A DNA stretch of 64,000 bases from Procambarus clarkii. Lineage: Eukaryota > Arthropoda > Malacostraca > Decapoda > Cambaridae. Below are positions 10,142 to 21,631 of this stretch, piece after piece (within the stretch, counting starts at the first letter, position 1; every line of letters begins with the position of its first letter). Made by a program: the position numbers and the translations under genes. The notes below the pieces were generated by a model that was given only the letters and a program-made list of their open reading frames with translations, was not told where the DNA came from and did not search any database. The stretch covers positions 18,125,468 to 18,189,467 of the forward strand of contig NC_091156.1 in NCBI RefSeq assembly GCF_040958095.1, in the 5' to 3' direction.

Positions 10142-12415
10142 TTAAACCTTTGGCGCACACAGGCTTTGTAGCGCTGCTTTTGAATCAGTGCAGATCACTG
10201 CACTGTTAATGTTTCGTTCAAGGAATCTTAACTCCATAACAATGGCAGTTAGTTCCGCTTGTGTTGAAAAGGCATAGTTCTCAATACGTGCTTTTTCTTC
10301 ATTTCCGCGTTGAAAGGCATTATTCCTATCAACACTGTATGCTGCACCAGCCCTGCCACTGACAGGATTAGATGACCCATCAGTGTAGATTTGATCTAAT
10401 TCATTTCCAGCTTCTTTATAAATTTCTTCATGATACTTGTGCCTCATTTCTTGTGGTATCATATTGAACTTTTTCATTGTCATCTCATTGATGATAATCT
10501 TGCATGGGTCATCCTCCCAGGGAGGTGACCTCTCTACAGGCAGGAGCTCACGGGCTTGCTCAAGCAGGTGAAGTTCTTCCAGGTAGCAGACTGATCTGTG
10601 ATGCCATTTTTATCTTCTCCTGTTTCCTTCTGTAAGTAACACAGAACTCAGTTTTTTCTTGGCAATTTTATTGTAATGGGGATCTCTGGCTATCTTAATT
10701 GCAAACGTAACATTCAGTTCCTTAATTCTGCTTTTAACACTGGGGAGGGACAACTCCTCTCGTAGATTTGATGTTTTGGTAGTTCTTGGAACTCCAAGAA
10801 TGATTGTCATGGCTTCATTTTGAATGCTTTCAAGTTTTTTTCATATCGTTTTGGGAATAAGACTGTGTACATTATTTTACGGACGGCAATAGAGGCTCCA
10901 TGCCCTTTCCAGGTCATGGCTTTCAGTGCCCTGAGTCAACTTTTGCATGTTCCTATGAGTTGGTTGAGTTCCTCTTTCCTCCCCCTTGTTAGAGGGGAAG
11001 AAAGGTACCGATAGTGGTCAACCCATTCAAGTGTTACACCATTAATTTATAGTTCTTCATTGTCTCTCCGCTTGTGATGTGAGTATGCTTTTGTCTTGTT
11101 GTGGAGAGAGTGAAACAGAGCTCAATACATTTCCTTCCGAGGAGTTCAGTGGACTGTTTAATTTTTCCCAAGGTGGGAGCTTGTATTAACACATCATCTG
11201 CATATCCCACTTGTTGTGTTCCTTCCGGAAATTCAATATTTACAATGGCGTTCAAAAGTATGTTAAATAGTATAGGGCTTAAGACTCCGCCTTGGGGGGT
11301 CCCGAGTTCCATATTCATTGTTCTTGAGACTGCTGCGTTGAAGCAGACCTTGGCTTTCCTTCCTGTGAGGTAGTCTTCAACCCATTTCATGAGTCTCCCC
11401 CTTGACACCCATGCATGCAAGCTCGTCCAGGATCGCAATCCCCTGTGCTTTGTCGAAGACTCCTTTGATAACCCATCCTCCTCTTTAGATAGTAGTTCTT
11501 GTAACTATGTTCACCATAGTACAAAGATTGCCGTTCTAAGCAACTAGATAGTGGTAACTTTGTACTATTCACTTTATAGAATCGGAAAAAAATGAAGCTA
11601 AAAACAAACTTAAGTATCCCTAGGCCTAGTATAGCACACACATATGTACTATATTAGGCCTCATATATCGTGTATTAGGCCTAGGAAGGTTAGGTTAGGT
11701 TAGTCTAGTTTGTCTTTGCAACATAGTAGTAGAAAATAGTTTACCGGTTTCTCTAACTCAATAGTGTCGATTTCTACTTTCTAATTGAGTTGTAGGTGGG
11801 TATATGTACTATGGTCCTCATCGTTACTATAAGTACTCCCAAGACAGGTGGATGAGATGCCTTTGATGTCAACAAATACTTAGTATTTAGCTGTGTCATT
11901 AGCCAAGTAATTAACTATATAATTTGTTGTGCTCCGTCCTTTAACAATATCCATTGACCCCCTCCTCTAACCTGCCTATTTTGTGCAACAGTCGGTTTAG
12001 GACTGTCGGCAACAGTCTTTCAAGCATTTTGCAAGTGCATGACACGAGACTGATAGGTCTGTAATTGCCAGGGTCATTGGGCTTGGGTATGGGGACAAAT
12101 TATTGCGTGTTTCCATCGTGTGGGCAACACTCCACTTAGGAATGACTTGTTAAACAGGTGGAGTAGTGGATTCCCAGACACTTCACACAGTGCATTGAGT
12201 ATGTTGTAGATGACGCCATCTTCACCAGGTGGCGTACTTTTACCCTGTCTCATAGCCTCCTTTACTTCATGTGCTGTGATCGGTTCCCCATACTCGTCAT
12301 CACTAGACAGTGCTCCTGTTATCCAAATTCTTGTGTCATTGTGTCGCAGGAGCTGTTCCCTGCTTACTTTCTGCAGGGAGGGAGGAGGAGGATGCTGCAT
12401 CACTCCACTTGCGGA
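10142..12415 (-). pseudogene. LINE-4: I-like retrotransposon with RT and RNase H, broken
   Basis: In minus-strand order: an RT N-terminal part (HEVKEAMRQGKSTPPGEDGV, LHLFNKSFLSGVLPTRWKHA, then IVPIPKPNDPGNYRPISLV), FDKAQGIAILDEL, an RT palm with GTPQGGVLSPILFNILLNAI and the catalytic box GYADDV, and finally an RNase H domain with YTDGSSNPVSGRAGAAY, STQAELTAI and CTDSKAALQSL. An RNase H downstream of the RT is typical of I-type LINEs. The element is broken by frameshifts and by roughly 475 bases of unrelated insert (about 11470-11945), and the RNase H is cut off at 10142. Confidence 0.8.
11470..11945. other. Unclassified insertion in LINE-4, with TTAGG-like repeats
   Basis: The LINE-4 RT reading stops at about 11470 and resumes near 11945. 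The intervening sequence is AT-rich and includes AGGTTAGGTTAGGTTAG (11691-11707) and TAGGCCTAG repeats. No ends or target duplication could be fixed. Confidence 0.45.
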
Positions 12416-12419
12416 TTAG

Positions 12420-12780
12420 TTCTTCAGCCTTACCCTGGGGGTCTTTGTGAGCCGCAGGCCGGGTTCTGCCCCCCATTAGCTATGTGAATTACCGCTCTAG
12501 TCTAACAGGACGAGTATTGAGCAAGGTGTTATGTTTCTGGAAGGGTTGTGAAGCCCTGCAACATGGCCCAAGTGTCCGGAGCACCCACGCTGTCTCTCCT
12601 GAGTCTCTCTCTATACTGTATGTTCTCGCATAAATGTGCTTCAGGTGTAGAGGGTGACCCTTTCACCCGCACCTTACTAACAGTTATCTACTACAGGGAC
12701 TTTCCCTTAGGCTAAACAGGTTCTTAATGGCATCTCTTAGAGTCGGGGTCAAGGACCCGTTTTGGCGGTATATATATTTA
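12420..12780. other. No gene recognised
   Basis: Unclassified sequence between two LINE remnants. Confidence 0.4.
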
Positions 12781-13170
12781 GTATGCTGGTAGAAGCCTCG
12801 AGTCGTGGACCTCAATTTTGCACTTCCTGTCCATATCTTTCTCTCGAGTATGTTGTAATATTATTGTACAGGTTCGGAACGTGACCTTCGAGTATCTTAC
12901 ATATGTATATTATGATATCTTGAGTCTACCTTTCAGGGAGTACAGCTTGAGAGTTTTGAGACGGAGTCTGTGTGGGTAGTATAGGTTGTTTCAGTTTGGA
13001 TATCAGTCCTACCTTGAAGGGTTAAGTAAACCGAATAATATTCTATTTGAGATAGCACGAGAGCTTTGAAGAGTACCATGAGTGGTGCGGCATCCTTTGT
13101 GGTGACGGTTCTCATTATCACCTCTATCATCTTCCTGGATGATGCAATGTTTACTTGGTTATGCTTCCTA
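12780..13170 (-). pseudogene. Eroded LINE-2 C-terminal fragment
   Basis: The minus strand has TTKDAAPLMVLFKALVLSQI and EYYSVYLTLQGR, aligning with TRDAIPMMILFKTLVLSRVE of the copy at 2.3-3.3 kb. Heavily mutated. Confidence 0.6.
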
Positions 13171-13204
13171 AGCGTAATAATATTATACTGAGGCTTTACA
13201 ATAA

Positions 13205-13285
13205 ACGGAGTGAGAATAGCTTGAGCTACCTCATCCCTTTGTGTCTATTTATACCTCAATAAACTTATTTCAATCTCTAATGTGT
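13205..13285 (+). repeat. Retroelement 3' UTR end with AATAAA
   Basis: GAATAGCTTGAGCTACCTCA, then CCCTTTGTGT and CAATAAACTTATTTCAAT. A near-identical stretch lies at 20614-20692. The repeated AATAAA end suggests a shared retrotransposon 3' terminus. Confidence 0.6.
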
Positions 13286-13457
13286 CTAATTTCGCGGCAG
13301 TGATCAAATGAGACAATATCTTCGTGCACTAAACCCTGTGTTGAGCTGCGTTGCTTAGCTCATTACTTACTATAAAGTGGCAAGTTGTGTTTTTACCACT
13401 GTATAAACCTTAATGATGTGTGCAGACGAGGAGTCACAATAACGTGGCTGAAAGTAT

Positions 13458-13522
13458 GTTGACCAAACCACACACCTAGAAAGTGAAGGGACGACGACGT
13501 TTCGCTCCGTCCTGGACCATTC
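13458..13522. mobile_element. Half of the foldback MITE
   Basis: Left arm and centre of the element at 5725-5835; the right arm is missing. Confidence 0.7.
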
Positions 13523-13645
13523 ATACACCTTAATGATATGTACTCACCCACCTAATTGTACTCGGTATATATATGTGTGATGTAAGTGCGACGGGTGTGT
13601 GACGTTGATCACTGTTGCTGTGTTCCCTCCCTGGTGAGGTGGAGC

Positions 13646-13649
<4 letters not shown>

Positions 13650-13681
<32 letters not shown>

Positions 13682-13804
13682 TGTGTGTGTGTGTGTAATT
13701 ACCTAAGTGTAGTTACAGGATGAGAGCTACGCTCGTGGTGTCCCGTCTTCCCAGCACTCTTTGTCATATAACGCTTTGAAACTACTGACGGTCTTGGCCT
13801 CCAC

Positions 13805-13877
<73 letters not shown>

Positions 13878-13945
13878 TTACTAGTTGTGTTTTTACGGGG
13901 GTTGAGCTTTGCTCTTTCGGCCCGCCTCTCAACTGTCAATCAACT
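13650..13945 (-). repeat. LINE-3 and LINE-1 3' tails embedded in (GT)n
   Basis: Order on +: (GT)n, LINE-3 3' end (minus strand: the TVSSFKALYDKE coding end plus the GTAACTACACTTAGGTAATT tail), (GT)n, then a LINE-1 tail (GGGGTTGAGCTTTGCTCTTT). The CA/GT tracts sit exactly at the LINE 3' ends. Confidence 0.75.
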
Positions 13946-13993
13946 GTTTACTAACTACTTTTTTTTTCCCCCACTCCACACACACACACCCCA

Positions 13994-14162
13994 GGAAGCA
14001 GCCCGTGACAGCTGACTAACTCCCAGGTACCTATTTACTGCTAGGTAACAGGGGCATTCAGGGTGAAAGAAACTTTGCCCATTTGTTTCTGCCTCGCGCG
14101 GGAATCGAACCCGCGCCACAGAATTACGAGTCCTGCGCGCTATCCACCAGGCTACGAGGCCC
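13994..14162 (-). mobile_element. tRNA-derived SINE, Thr(CGT)-like, truncated
   Basis: Minus-strand head with anticodon loop CTCGTAA and box B GGTTCGATTCCCGC; acceptor-like halves GCCTCGT and ACGAGGC would pair. The body is lost after GGCTGCTTCC. A (GT)n tract follows its 5' side on +. Confidence 0.8.
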
Positions 14163-14623
14163 GTGTGTGTGTGTGTGTGTGTGTGTGGGTGTGTGTGTGT
14201 GTGTGTGGGTGTGGGTGTGTGTGTATTTACTATTTGTGCCAGCGGAATGTGTGCCAGATGTGCTACTGTCTGCTATGTGAGTTTGTGTGGGTTGAGAGCA
14301 CGACCACCGTCTCAGGAGGTCTTGTACTGTCCTCGTGCCCGTCACATTGTTAACTAGGGATTCATACTGTTGTTTCACGGCTTCGCTAAATAGTTATCGC
14401 GAAGGGTGTTTGAACCTTCACTGAAAGACACGTGTCATATTTATATCTATATAATAAGATATCTATATAAGATATCTATATAAGATATCTACCTGTAGAT
14501 ATTTGATAGGGAATACTGGTGATTGTTGTTGTTTTAGATTCAGGTACTCGGGCGAAGGGAACTATCAGGAGAAAGCGCTAAACCATTACGACTATACAGC
14601 ACTGGGAAGGGGTGAGGATAAGG

Positions 14624-14773
14624 ATTTGGGATGGGACGGGGGGGGGGAAGGAATGGTGCCCAACCACTTGGACGGTCGGGGATTGAAAGCCGGCCTGCAT
14701 GAAGCGAGACAGTTGCTCTACCGTCCAGACCAAGTGGTTGGGCACCATTCCTTTCCCCCGTCCCATCCCAAAT
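14624..14773. mobile_element. tRNA-like foldback element, 150 bp
   Basis: Arms of about 50 nt pair across the element (ATTTGGGATGGGACGGG..., AATGGTGCCCAACCACTTGG on both strands). The centre, ATTGAAAGCCGGCCTGCATG...GTTGCTCTACCGTCCAG, looks like an inverted tRNA D/anticodon region. It is probably a SINE-derived foldback. Confidence 0.65.
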
Positions 14774-14894
14774 CCATACTCAGAACAAAATGTCCATGTA
14801 GCATAAGCTATAGTGAGCCCGTAAATATAGAAGAGTATGCTTAACTTCTTCTTAACTCCTAAAGTATGCTCTAACTTCATACGCAAGTTACGCA

Positions 14895-15048
14895 AGGGGG
14901 CGGCCGGTCGTTAATGGGGGCGGCCGGTTGGTTGATTGACGGGGGCGGTCGGTCGTTAATGGGGGCGGCCGGTTGGTTGATTGACGGGGGCGGTCGGTCG
15001 TTAATGGGGGCGGCCGGTTGGTTGATTGACGGGGGCGGACGGCTAGTT
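14895..15048. repeat. Minisatellite, 45 bp unit, ~3.5 copies
   Basis: The unit joins two similar halves, GGGGGCGGTCGGTCGTTAAT and GGGGGCGGCCGGTTGGTTGA, so it is itself a duplicated ~22 bp motif. Confidence 0.85.
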
Positions 15049-15330
15049 GGTGTGTGGGGGGGGGCGGTTGACAGGGAAAGGAATAGAGAGAATGGAAGTG
15101 GAGGGAAGAGGGAAGATGCAGTGTAAAATTATGAGTGAGGGAGGGTGAGGCATTAATGAGTTGACGGATAGGAAGGAAGACAGGCAGGTGGGAGAGGCAG
15201 AGGGGAAGGGTGGTGGGAGGGGAGCGCTGGAGAAGGGAAGGCACACAGGGGAAGGGGGCAGGGGGCCACAATTTACACACTTACCTTCCCTACCATCCAG
15301 GGAGGAGTTCCACACTGCTTCTGGTTATCT

Positions 15331-15570
15331 GGTTATCTTGAGATGATTTCGGGGCTTTAGTGTCCCCGCGGCCCGGTCCTCGACCAGGCCTCCACCCCCA
15401 GGAAGAAGCCCGTGACAGCTGACTAACACCCAGGTACCTATTTTACTGCTAGGTAACAGGGGCATAGGGTGAAAGAAACTCTGCCCATTGTTTCTCGCCG
15501 GCGCCCGGGATTGAAACCAGGACCACAGGATCACAAGTCCAGCGTGCTGTCCGCTCGTCCGACCAGCTCC
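15331..15570 (-). mobile_element. tRNA-derived SINE, Thr(TGT)-like, full length
   Basis: Full-length copy with GGTTATCTTGAGATGATTTC at its 3' end and the GAGCTGGTCGGACGAGCGGA head on the minus strand. It lies between two minisatellites. Confidence 0.85.
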
Positions 15571-15654
15571 AAAGAAGACTATTGCTATGAAGACTTGTAA
15601 CATTAAAATGGGTTATAGTTCTCCTAGGTGATGAGGCAGCCTGTTGTGTCGTGT

Positions 15655-16093
15655 AAAGTGTAGAGGAGAAGTGCGCAGGTCAGTAACACTGTAGAGGAGA
15701 GGTGCGCAGGTCAGTAACATTGTTGAGGAGAGGTGCGCAGGTCAGTAACACTGTAGAGGAGAGGTGCGTAGGTCAGTAACACTGTTGAGGAGAGGTGCGC
15801 AGGTCAGTAACACTGTAGAGGAGAGGTGCGCAGGTCAGTAACACTGTAGAGGAGAGGTGCGCAGGTCAGTAACACTGTAGAGGAGAGGTGCGCAGGCCAG
15901 TAACACTGTAGAGGAGAGGTGCGCAGGTCAGTAACACTGTAGAGGAGAGGTGCGCAGGTCAGTAACACTGTTGAGGAGAGGTGCGCAGGTCAGTAACACT
16001 GTTGAGGAGAGGTGTGCAGGTCAGTAACACTGTAGAGGAGAGGTGCGCAGGTCAGTAACACTGTTGAGAGGTGCGCAGGCCAGTAACACTGTG
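15655..16093. repeat. Minisatellite, 31 bp unit, ~14 copies
   Basis: Unit GTAGAGGAGAGGTGCGCAGG followed by TCAGTAACACT. The main variants are GTTGAGG for GTAGAGG and GCCAG for GTCAG, shared between non-adjacent units. Confidence 0.95.
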
Positions 16094-16377
16094 TTGAGCG
16101 CGGGAGATGGCAGCGACATCTGGCCGGCCTCTCCCTACCTACTCCACTGCCAGGGGACACTGTATGCAATTGTTCATCAATATGGAATTCCAGGAGAGAG
16201 AGGGAGGCGGGAGGGTAGTGGTGGAAAGGAAAGGAGGGACAGGCGGGGGGAAAAGGGGAAGATAGGGAGGCACCGTAGGTGGGAGGGGGAAGGTGGGAAG
16301 GGGAGGTAACTTCCTGCCTGGGTTCCCGCGTCAAGGCGTCATGGTGGTGGCTCACCTGGCGCCACACCCATACTGTT

Positions 16378-17655
16378 CCTCCCAGCTCCTCACCCCATAC
16401 TCTCCTACCCCTTACCCAGCTCCTCACTCATACTCTCCTACCCCTTACCCAGCTCCTCACCCCATACTCTCCTACCCCTTACCCAGCTCCTCACTCATAC
16501 TCTCCTACCCCTTACCCAGCTCCTCACCCCATACTCTCCTACCCCTTACCCAGCTCCTCACCCCATACTCTCCTACCCCTTACCCAGCTCCTCACCCCAT
16601 ACTCTCCTACCCCTTACCCAGCTCCTCACCCCATACTCTCCTACCCCTTACCCAGCTCCTCACCCCATACTCTCCTACCCCTTACCCAGCTCCTCACTCA
16701 TACTCTCCTACCCCTTACCCAGCACCTCACCCCATACTCTCCTACCCCTTACCCAGCTCCTCACTCATACTCTCCTACTCCTTACCCAGCTCCTCGCCCC
16801 ATACTCTCCTACCCCTTACCCAGCTCCTCGCCCCATACTCTCCTACCCCTTACCCAGCTCCTCGTCCCATACTCTCCTACCCCTTACCCAGCTCCTCACC
16901 CCATACTCTCCTACCCCTTACCCAGCTCCTCGCCCCATACTCTCCTACCCCTTACCCAGCTCCTCACTCATACTCTCCTACACCTTACCCAGCTCCTCAC
17001 TCATACTCTCCTACACCTTACCCAGCTCCTCACCCCATACTCTCCTACCCCTTACCCAGCTCCTCACTCATACTCTCCTACCCCTTACCCAGCTCCTCGC
17101 CCCATACTCTCCTACCCCTTACCCAGCTCCTCACCCCATACTCTCCTACCCCTTACCCAGCTCCTCACCCCATACTCTCCTACCCCTTACCCAGCTCCTC
17201 ACTCATACTCTCCTACACCTTACCCAGCTCCTCACCCCATACTCTCCTACCCCTTACCCAGCTCCTCACCCCATACTCTCCTACCCCTTACCCAGCTCCT
17301 CACCCCATACTCTCCTCACCCCATACTCTCCTACCCCTTACCCAGCTCCTCACTCATACTCTCCTACCCCTTACCCAGCTCCTCACCCCATACTCTCCTA
17401 TCCCTTACCCAGCTCCTCACTCATACTCTCCTACCCCTTACCCAGCTCCTCACCCCATACTCTCCTACCCCTTACCCAGCTCCTCACCTCATACTCTCCT
17501 ACCCCTTACCCAGCTCCTCACCCCATACTCTCCTATCCCTTACCCAGCTCCTCACCCCATACTCTCCTATCCCTTACCCAGCTCCTCACTCATACTCTCC
17601 TACCCCTTACCCAGCTCCTCACCCCATACTCTCCTACCCCTTACCCAGCTACTCA
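16378..17655. repeat. Minisatellite, 33/34 bp units, ~37 copies
   Basis: Unit ATACTCTCCTACCCCTTACC, CAGCTCCTCA, then CCCC (34 bp) or CTC (33 bp). The + strand has almost no G. Mixed unit lengths shift the frame, yet long Pro/Ser/Leu-rich ORFs run through. These are artefacts. Confidence 0.95.
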
Positions 17656-17980
17656 CCAGCTGGACCCTCACCCACCTGCGTGTTTACCTTCTGGCGAGGG
17701 AGCTGGACCCTCACCCACCTGCGTGTTTACCTTCTGGCGAGGGAGCTGGACCCTCACCCACCTGCGTGTTTACCTTCTGGCGAGGGAGCTGGACCCTCAC
17801 CCACCTGCGTGTTTACCTTCTGGCGAGGGAGCTGGACCCTCACCCACCTGCGTGTTTACCTTCTGGCGAGGGAGCTGGACCCTCACCCACCTGCGTGTTT
17901 ACCTTCTGGCGAGGGAGCTGGACCCTCACCCACCTGCGTGTTTACCTTCTGGCGAGGGAGCTGGACCCTCACCCACCTGT
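17656..17980. repeat. Minisatellite, 43 bp unit, ~7.5 copies
   Basis: Unit AGCTGGACCCTCACCCACCT, GCGTGTTTACCTTCTGGCGA, GGG. Copies are almost identical, pointing to recent expansion. It starts directly where the previous array ends. Confidence 0.95.
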
Positions 17981-18056
17981 CAAAATGTCCCAGAGTCACT
18001 GTCGGCACCACACACGCACTCCCACGGGTGTCTCATGTCCCCGGGTGAGAACAGCC

Positions 18057-18298
18057 ATGTGGTGGTGGCCTCGTGGTGGTGGCCTCGTGGTGGTGGCCTC
18101 GTGGTTGTGGCCTCGTGGTGGTGGCCTCGTGGTGGTGGCCTCGTGGTGGTGGCCTCGTGGTGGTGGCCTCGTGGTGGTGGCCTCGTGGTGGTGGCCTCGT
18201 GGTGGTGGCCTCGTGGTTGTGGCCTCGTGGTTGTGGCCTCGTGGTGGTGGCCTCGTGGTGGTGGCCTCGTGGTGGTGGCCTCGTGGTGGTGGCCTCGT
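18057..18298. repeat. Minisatellite, 14 bp unit, ~17 copies
   Basis: Unit TCGTGGTGGTGGCC, with a TCGTGGTTGTGGCC variant at three places. One strand is G/T-rich. Confidence 0.95.
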
Positions 18299-18334
18299 GA
18301 CTTTAAAGTAGCCAAGACAGCATGCCTATGCACT

Positions 18335-19540
18335 CTGCACCCGGCTCAGACTCCTGGAACTCAATATTTATAAAAAATTGCAAAACACCACTATCATCTT
18401 TTGGAGACAGAGCCAAGATACTGGTGTTATCCCTGATATACTTAAAACAGCTGAATATCGCGCCACATCACAAAGGAGGTAGTAAAGCAGATTAAAAATA
18501 TTATAGACGCTAAAATCAAACATCATAAAAATCTTTGAAAGACTGCTAAGAAGTAAGGTCACAAAACACATGGACTCACAGCGTCTACGTAACCCTCGGG
18601 CCAGATTCACGAAGGCACTTAGGCAAGCACTTACGAACGTGTGCATCTTTCCTCAATCTTTGACGGCTTTGGTTACATTTATTAAACAGTTTACAAGCAT
18701 GAAAACTTCCCAATCAACTGTTGTTATTGTTATAAACAGCCTCCTGGTGCTTCGGAGCTCATTAACGGTTTAATAATTGTAAACAAAGCCGCCAAAGATT
18801 GAGAAAATTTGTACAGGTTCGTAAGTGCTTGCGTAACTGCTTCGTGAATCTGGCCCTTGGTCAACATGGGTTCAAAACAGGGCGTTCCTGCCTCGCATTT
18901 GCTTGACCGCTCGTATTGGCATCCTTAGTGATATTAGCGCCTCTTGAATATCCTGCGACTTTGATGGTGCTACATAGCCTCCCCGGCTTGGCGCTTTATT
19001 TTAATACTTACTTACTTGACTACTATGACCTGGCCTGAGATGACGTGGAAGACAAGTAAAACGGTGTTAATAATATACACAGATTTCGCAAAATCTTTCG
19101 ACACGTGTAACCATTGTGTTATTGCACACAAAATACACACAAAAGGAATTACTAGCAAAGTAGGGAGGAATATTAAATAATATTAGAGGAACTGGTTCCA
19201 AATCTGCGCACGGAAGTAACACCACATGAGACCAGAGGTGGAATAGGTGACCAGAGGTGCAATAGGTACGCTGAGAGAGAGAACTGTCTCAGCATCAGAG
19301 GCCCGAGACTGTTCAACACGCTCACACCACACATAAGGGACATAACTGATCTCACGGTGTTCAAGAGTATCTCGACATCCTCCAATAGATACCTGATCAA
19401 CCAAACCGTGATTCATTCATCAGGCTGCGAGCAGCCACATCCAACAGTCTGGTTGACCAGACGACCAACCAAGAGGCCTCCTCAAAGACCGGGCCGTGGA
19501 GACGTTGATCCTTGGAATGACAGCAATATATCTTGATTAT
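18335..19540 (+). pseudogene. LINE-2 copy, eroded and interrupted by a MITE
   Basis: The + strand aligns with the LINE-2 RT N-terminus at 42.85-43.14 kb (SWNSIFIKNCK, PHHKGGSKA) up to 18597 and resumes at 18857 with GQHGFKTGRSCLAF. It ends near 19500 with the C-terminal and tail regions. Many stops and deletions are present. Confidence 0.7.
18598..18856. mobile_element. MITE with TIRs GGGCCAGATTCACGAA
   Basis: 259 bp. The left end GGGCCAGATTCACGAAGGCA and the right end TGCTTCGTGAATCTGGCCC form the terminal inverted repeat. Internal motifs are also mirrored (CAATCTTTGACGGCTTTG near the left, CAAAGCCGCCAAAGATTG near the right), so the element folds over most of its length. It interrupts a LINE-2 copy. 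A one-ended relative lies at 25083-25140. Confidence 0.85.
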
Positions 19541-20320
19541 CTCAATGTAAGAAAGAACACAGTCCTAATATTCCAAAATGAGAACATACATGAGCCACTG
19601 ACAAATATTACAAATAAAGTGCTGGAAAGTTTTTAATGAAAGGGCAGCATGAGTTTAGCAGGGGGAGTCATGCCTGACAAACTTGATCAACTACTGTGAC
19701 ACGGTTAGTAAAATACGATAGGAAAAGGAAGGCTGGGTAGACTGTTTTCGTAGCTTGTCAAACAGCATTTATGTTCCTCATAACAGAGTGTATAACTGAG
19801 AAGACACTCTAGATAAGGAAGTACCTGGAAATAGAGACACGAGAGAGAGAGGCAGAGAGTGAGAGAGGTGGTGGAGGTGGAGGAATGTGACCAGCAGGCT
19901 CTACCTTCATTATCGACCTTGTGATCGTTCCTGGGGGCAACGTCCCCGGGGCTCTGGCAGTCACCTCGTACATGTTAATTTAATATTTACAGACGATACA
20001 AAGCTAATGAGGAACATACATGACAAGGAGAACTGTAGAAAGTCACACAGAGACCTTGATAAACTCCAGGAGTGGCCAAACACATGCTTACTAGATTTCA
20101 ATCCCATGGACACCCTCTTTAAACTGAGAGCAAGCAGGACGAGAGGACATAAGTGGAAGCTGGAAACGCAAATAAGAAATAAGAAGAAATAAAGGAAATA
20201 CTCGAACCCTGTATGAGTGGTCAACAAGTGGAATGGACTAAAGGAAGTTTCAGAAGCCACGTCCATCCACAAACTTAAGAACAGTTTGAACAAAGAATTC
20301 GAACGTTAGAATTCTTAGAA
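19540..20320 (+). pseudogene. LINE-1-family copy, eroded
   Basis: Residues recognisable on +: a CLTNLIN-like RT segment near 19670, LIFTDDTKLMRNI (the FADD box changed to FTDDT), LDKLQEWPNTCLLDFNP, SRTRGHKWKLETQIRN and VNKWNGLKEVSEATSIHKL. Frameshifts and deletions are throughout. Confidence 0.7.
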
Positions 20321-20613
20321 TACTTAAATTTTAGCGCTACGGATACAAGACCAGTAGGCGGGGAATAAAGAACTCCACTTCACTCCCAATAGTCAGTAAG
20401 AGGCAAGTACTGATAGATACGTACGAGTCAATTATGGGTCGATAGACGGGACCATAGCGTCGTAGCCATCCCCCCCCCCCCACATATACATGTAGGTGAA
20501 TACGCACATACCTACTCACATTGAGGAAATGTATGTGTTTATCTCTCAGAATGTTTGGTAATATGTTTATTGTTTGTGATGTGTGTCTATGTATGTATTA
20601 ACACGATGTACTG

Positions 20614-20692
20614 AACGGGGTGAAAATAGCTTGAGCTACCTCATCCCTTTGTGTGTATTTTACCTCAATAAACTTATTTCAATTTCAATTAC
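20614..20692 (+). repeat. Retroelement 3' UTR end with AATAAA
   Basis: Second copy of the sequence at 13205-13285. Confidence 0.6.
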
Positions 20693-21245
20693 TCACATTG
20701 TGACGGCTTCTTTATTGTGTTCTTTACATGTAAGGTCTTCCCACATGAGTACATCCAAATCCTTTACATTACTTTTTCGTTCTATGTTATGATTTGATTG
20801 TATTTTGTACGTGGTTTCCGTTTTTATATTTTAATTTTTTCCGTAGCGCATGAGCTGAAACTTATCTTCATAAAACACCATATTATTTTCTGTAGCCCAT
20901 TGAAAGACCTGATTGACATCTGATTGGAGGTTTGCCGTGTCCTCTATGTTGTCTACTTTCATAAAAATCCTAGTGTCATCTGCAAATGATGATACAGTAC
21001 TGTAGGTTGTGCCCTTGTCTATGTCAGATATGAGGATGAGAAAAAGTACTGGCGCAAGCACAGTACCCTGGGAGACTGAGCTCTCCACGGTTGATGGATC
21101 GGATTTTATTTTGTTGACTATTACACATTGGGTTCTGTTAGTCAGAATATTGTAAATCCATCTGCCTATTTTTCCGGTAATTCCTTTTGAACGCATTTTG
21201 TGTGCAATAACACCATGGTCACATTTGTCAAAGGCTTTTGCGAAA
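20692..21245 (-). pseudogene. LINE-2 RT palm domain fragment
   Basis: Open on the minus strand for about 140 codons: DFAKAFDKCDHGVIAHKM, GITGKIGRWIYNILTNRTQ, VSQGTVLAPVLFLILISDID and the catalytic box SSFADDTRIF, then NQVFQWATENNMVF. This is the part missing from the copy at 2.3-3.3 kb, and the two overlap near the YGKN motif. Truncated at both ends. Confidence 0.8.
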
Positions 21246-21326
21246 TCACACACACACACACACACACGCACACCACACTCTCATATGTGCACACCCATAC
21301 ATATACGCACACACACTCATACACAG

Positions 21327-21480
21327 AGTTAAGTGGTCAGCATTTGCGTTTCACAATACCGGGACCCGGGTTCGATTCCCGGCCGAGGCAAACAGTTAGG
21401 CAGCCTTTTTCATCTAATGCCTTCTTTCACGTACCAGTATACCTGCGAGTTAATGTGGGCAGCATCCTGGGGATGTGTGT
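21327..21480 (+). mobile_element. tRNA-like SINE, possible Val head
   Basis: Head AGTTAAGTGGTCAGCATTTG, anticodon-loop region TTTCACAA, box B GGGTTCGATTCCCGGCC, then a non-tRNA body. The Val assignment rests on the CAC triplet only. Confidence 0.5.
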
Positions 21481-21631
21481 GAGCAAGATCTGGTAGATAT
21501 GACAGAGGAAATAGGTCAAGAGTCAATAGAGTCGACAAGAGACGGTTAGAAAGGCGGGGTCCAAGAGCTAATAGCTCGAACATGGACATACTCTGCAGGA
21601 AACACTTTATTAAAGTTTCCCATACGGTCAG

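Noticed and set aside
16279..18373. ORFs of 216-672 codons rich in Pro, Ser, Leu and Trp
   Set aside because: They are translations of minisatellites whose units keep several frames open.
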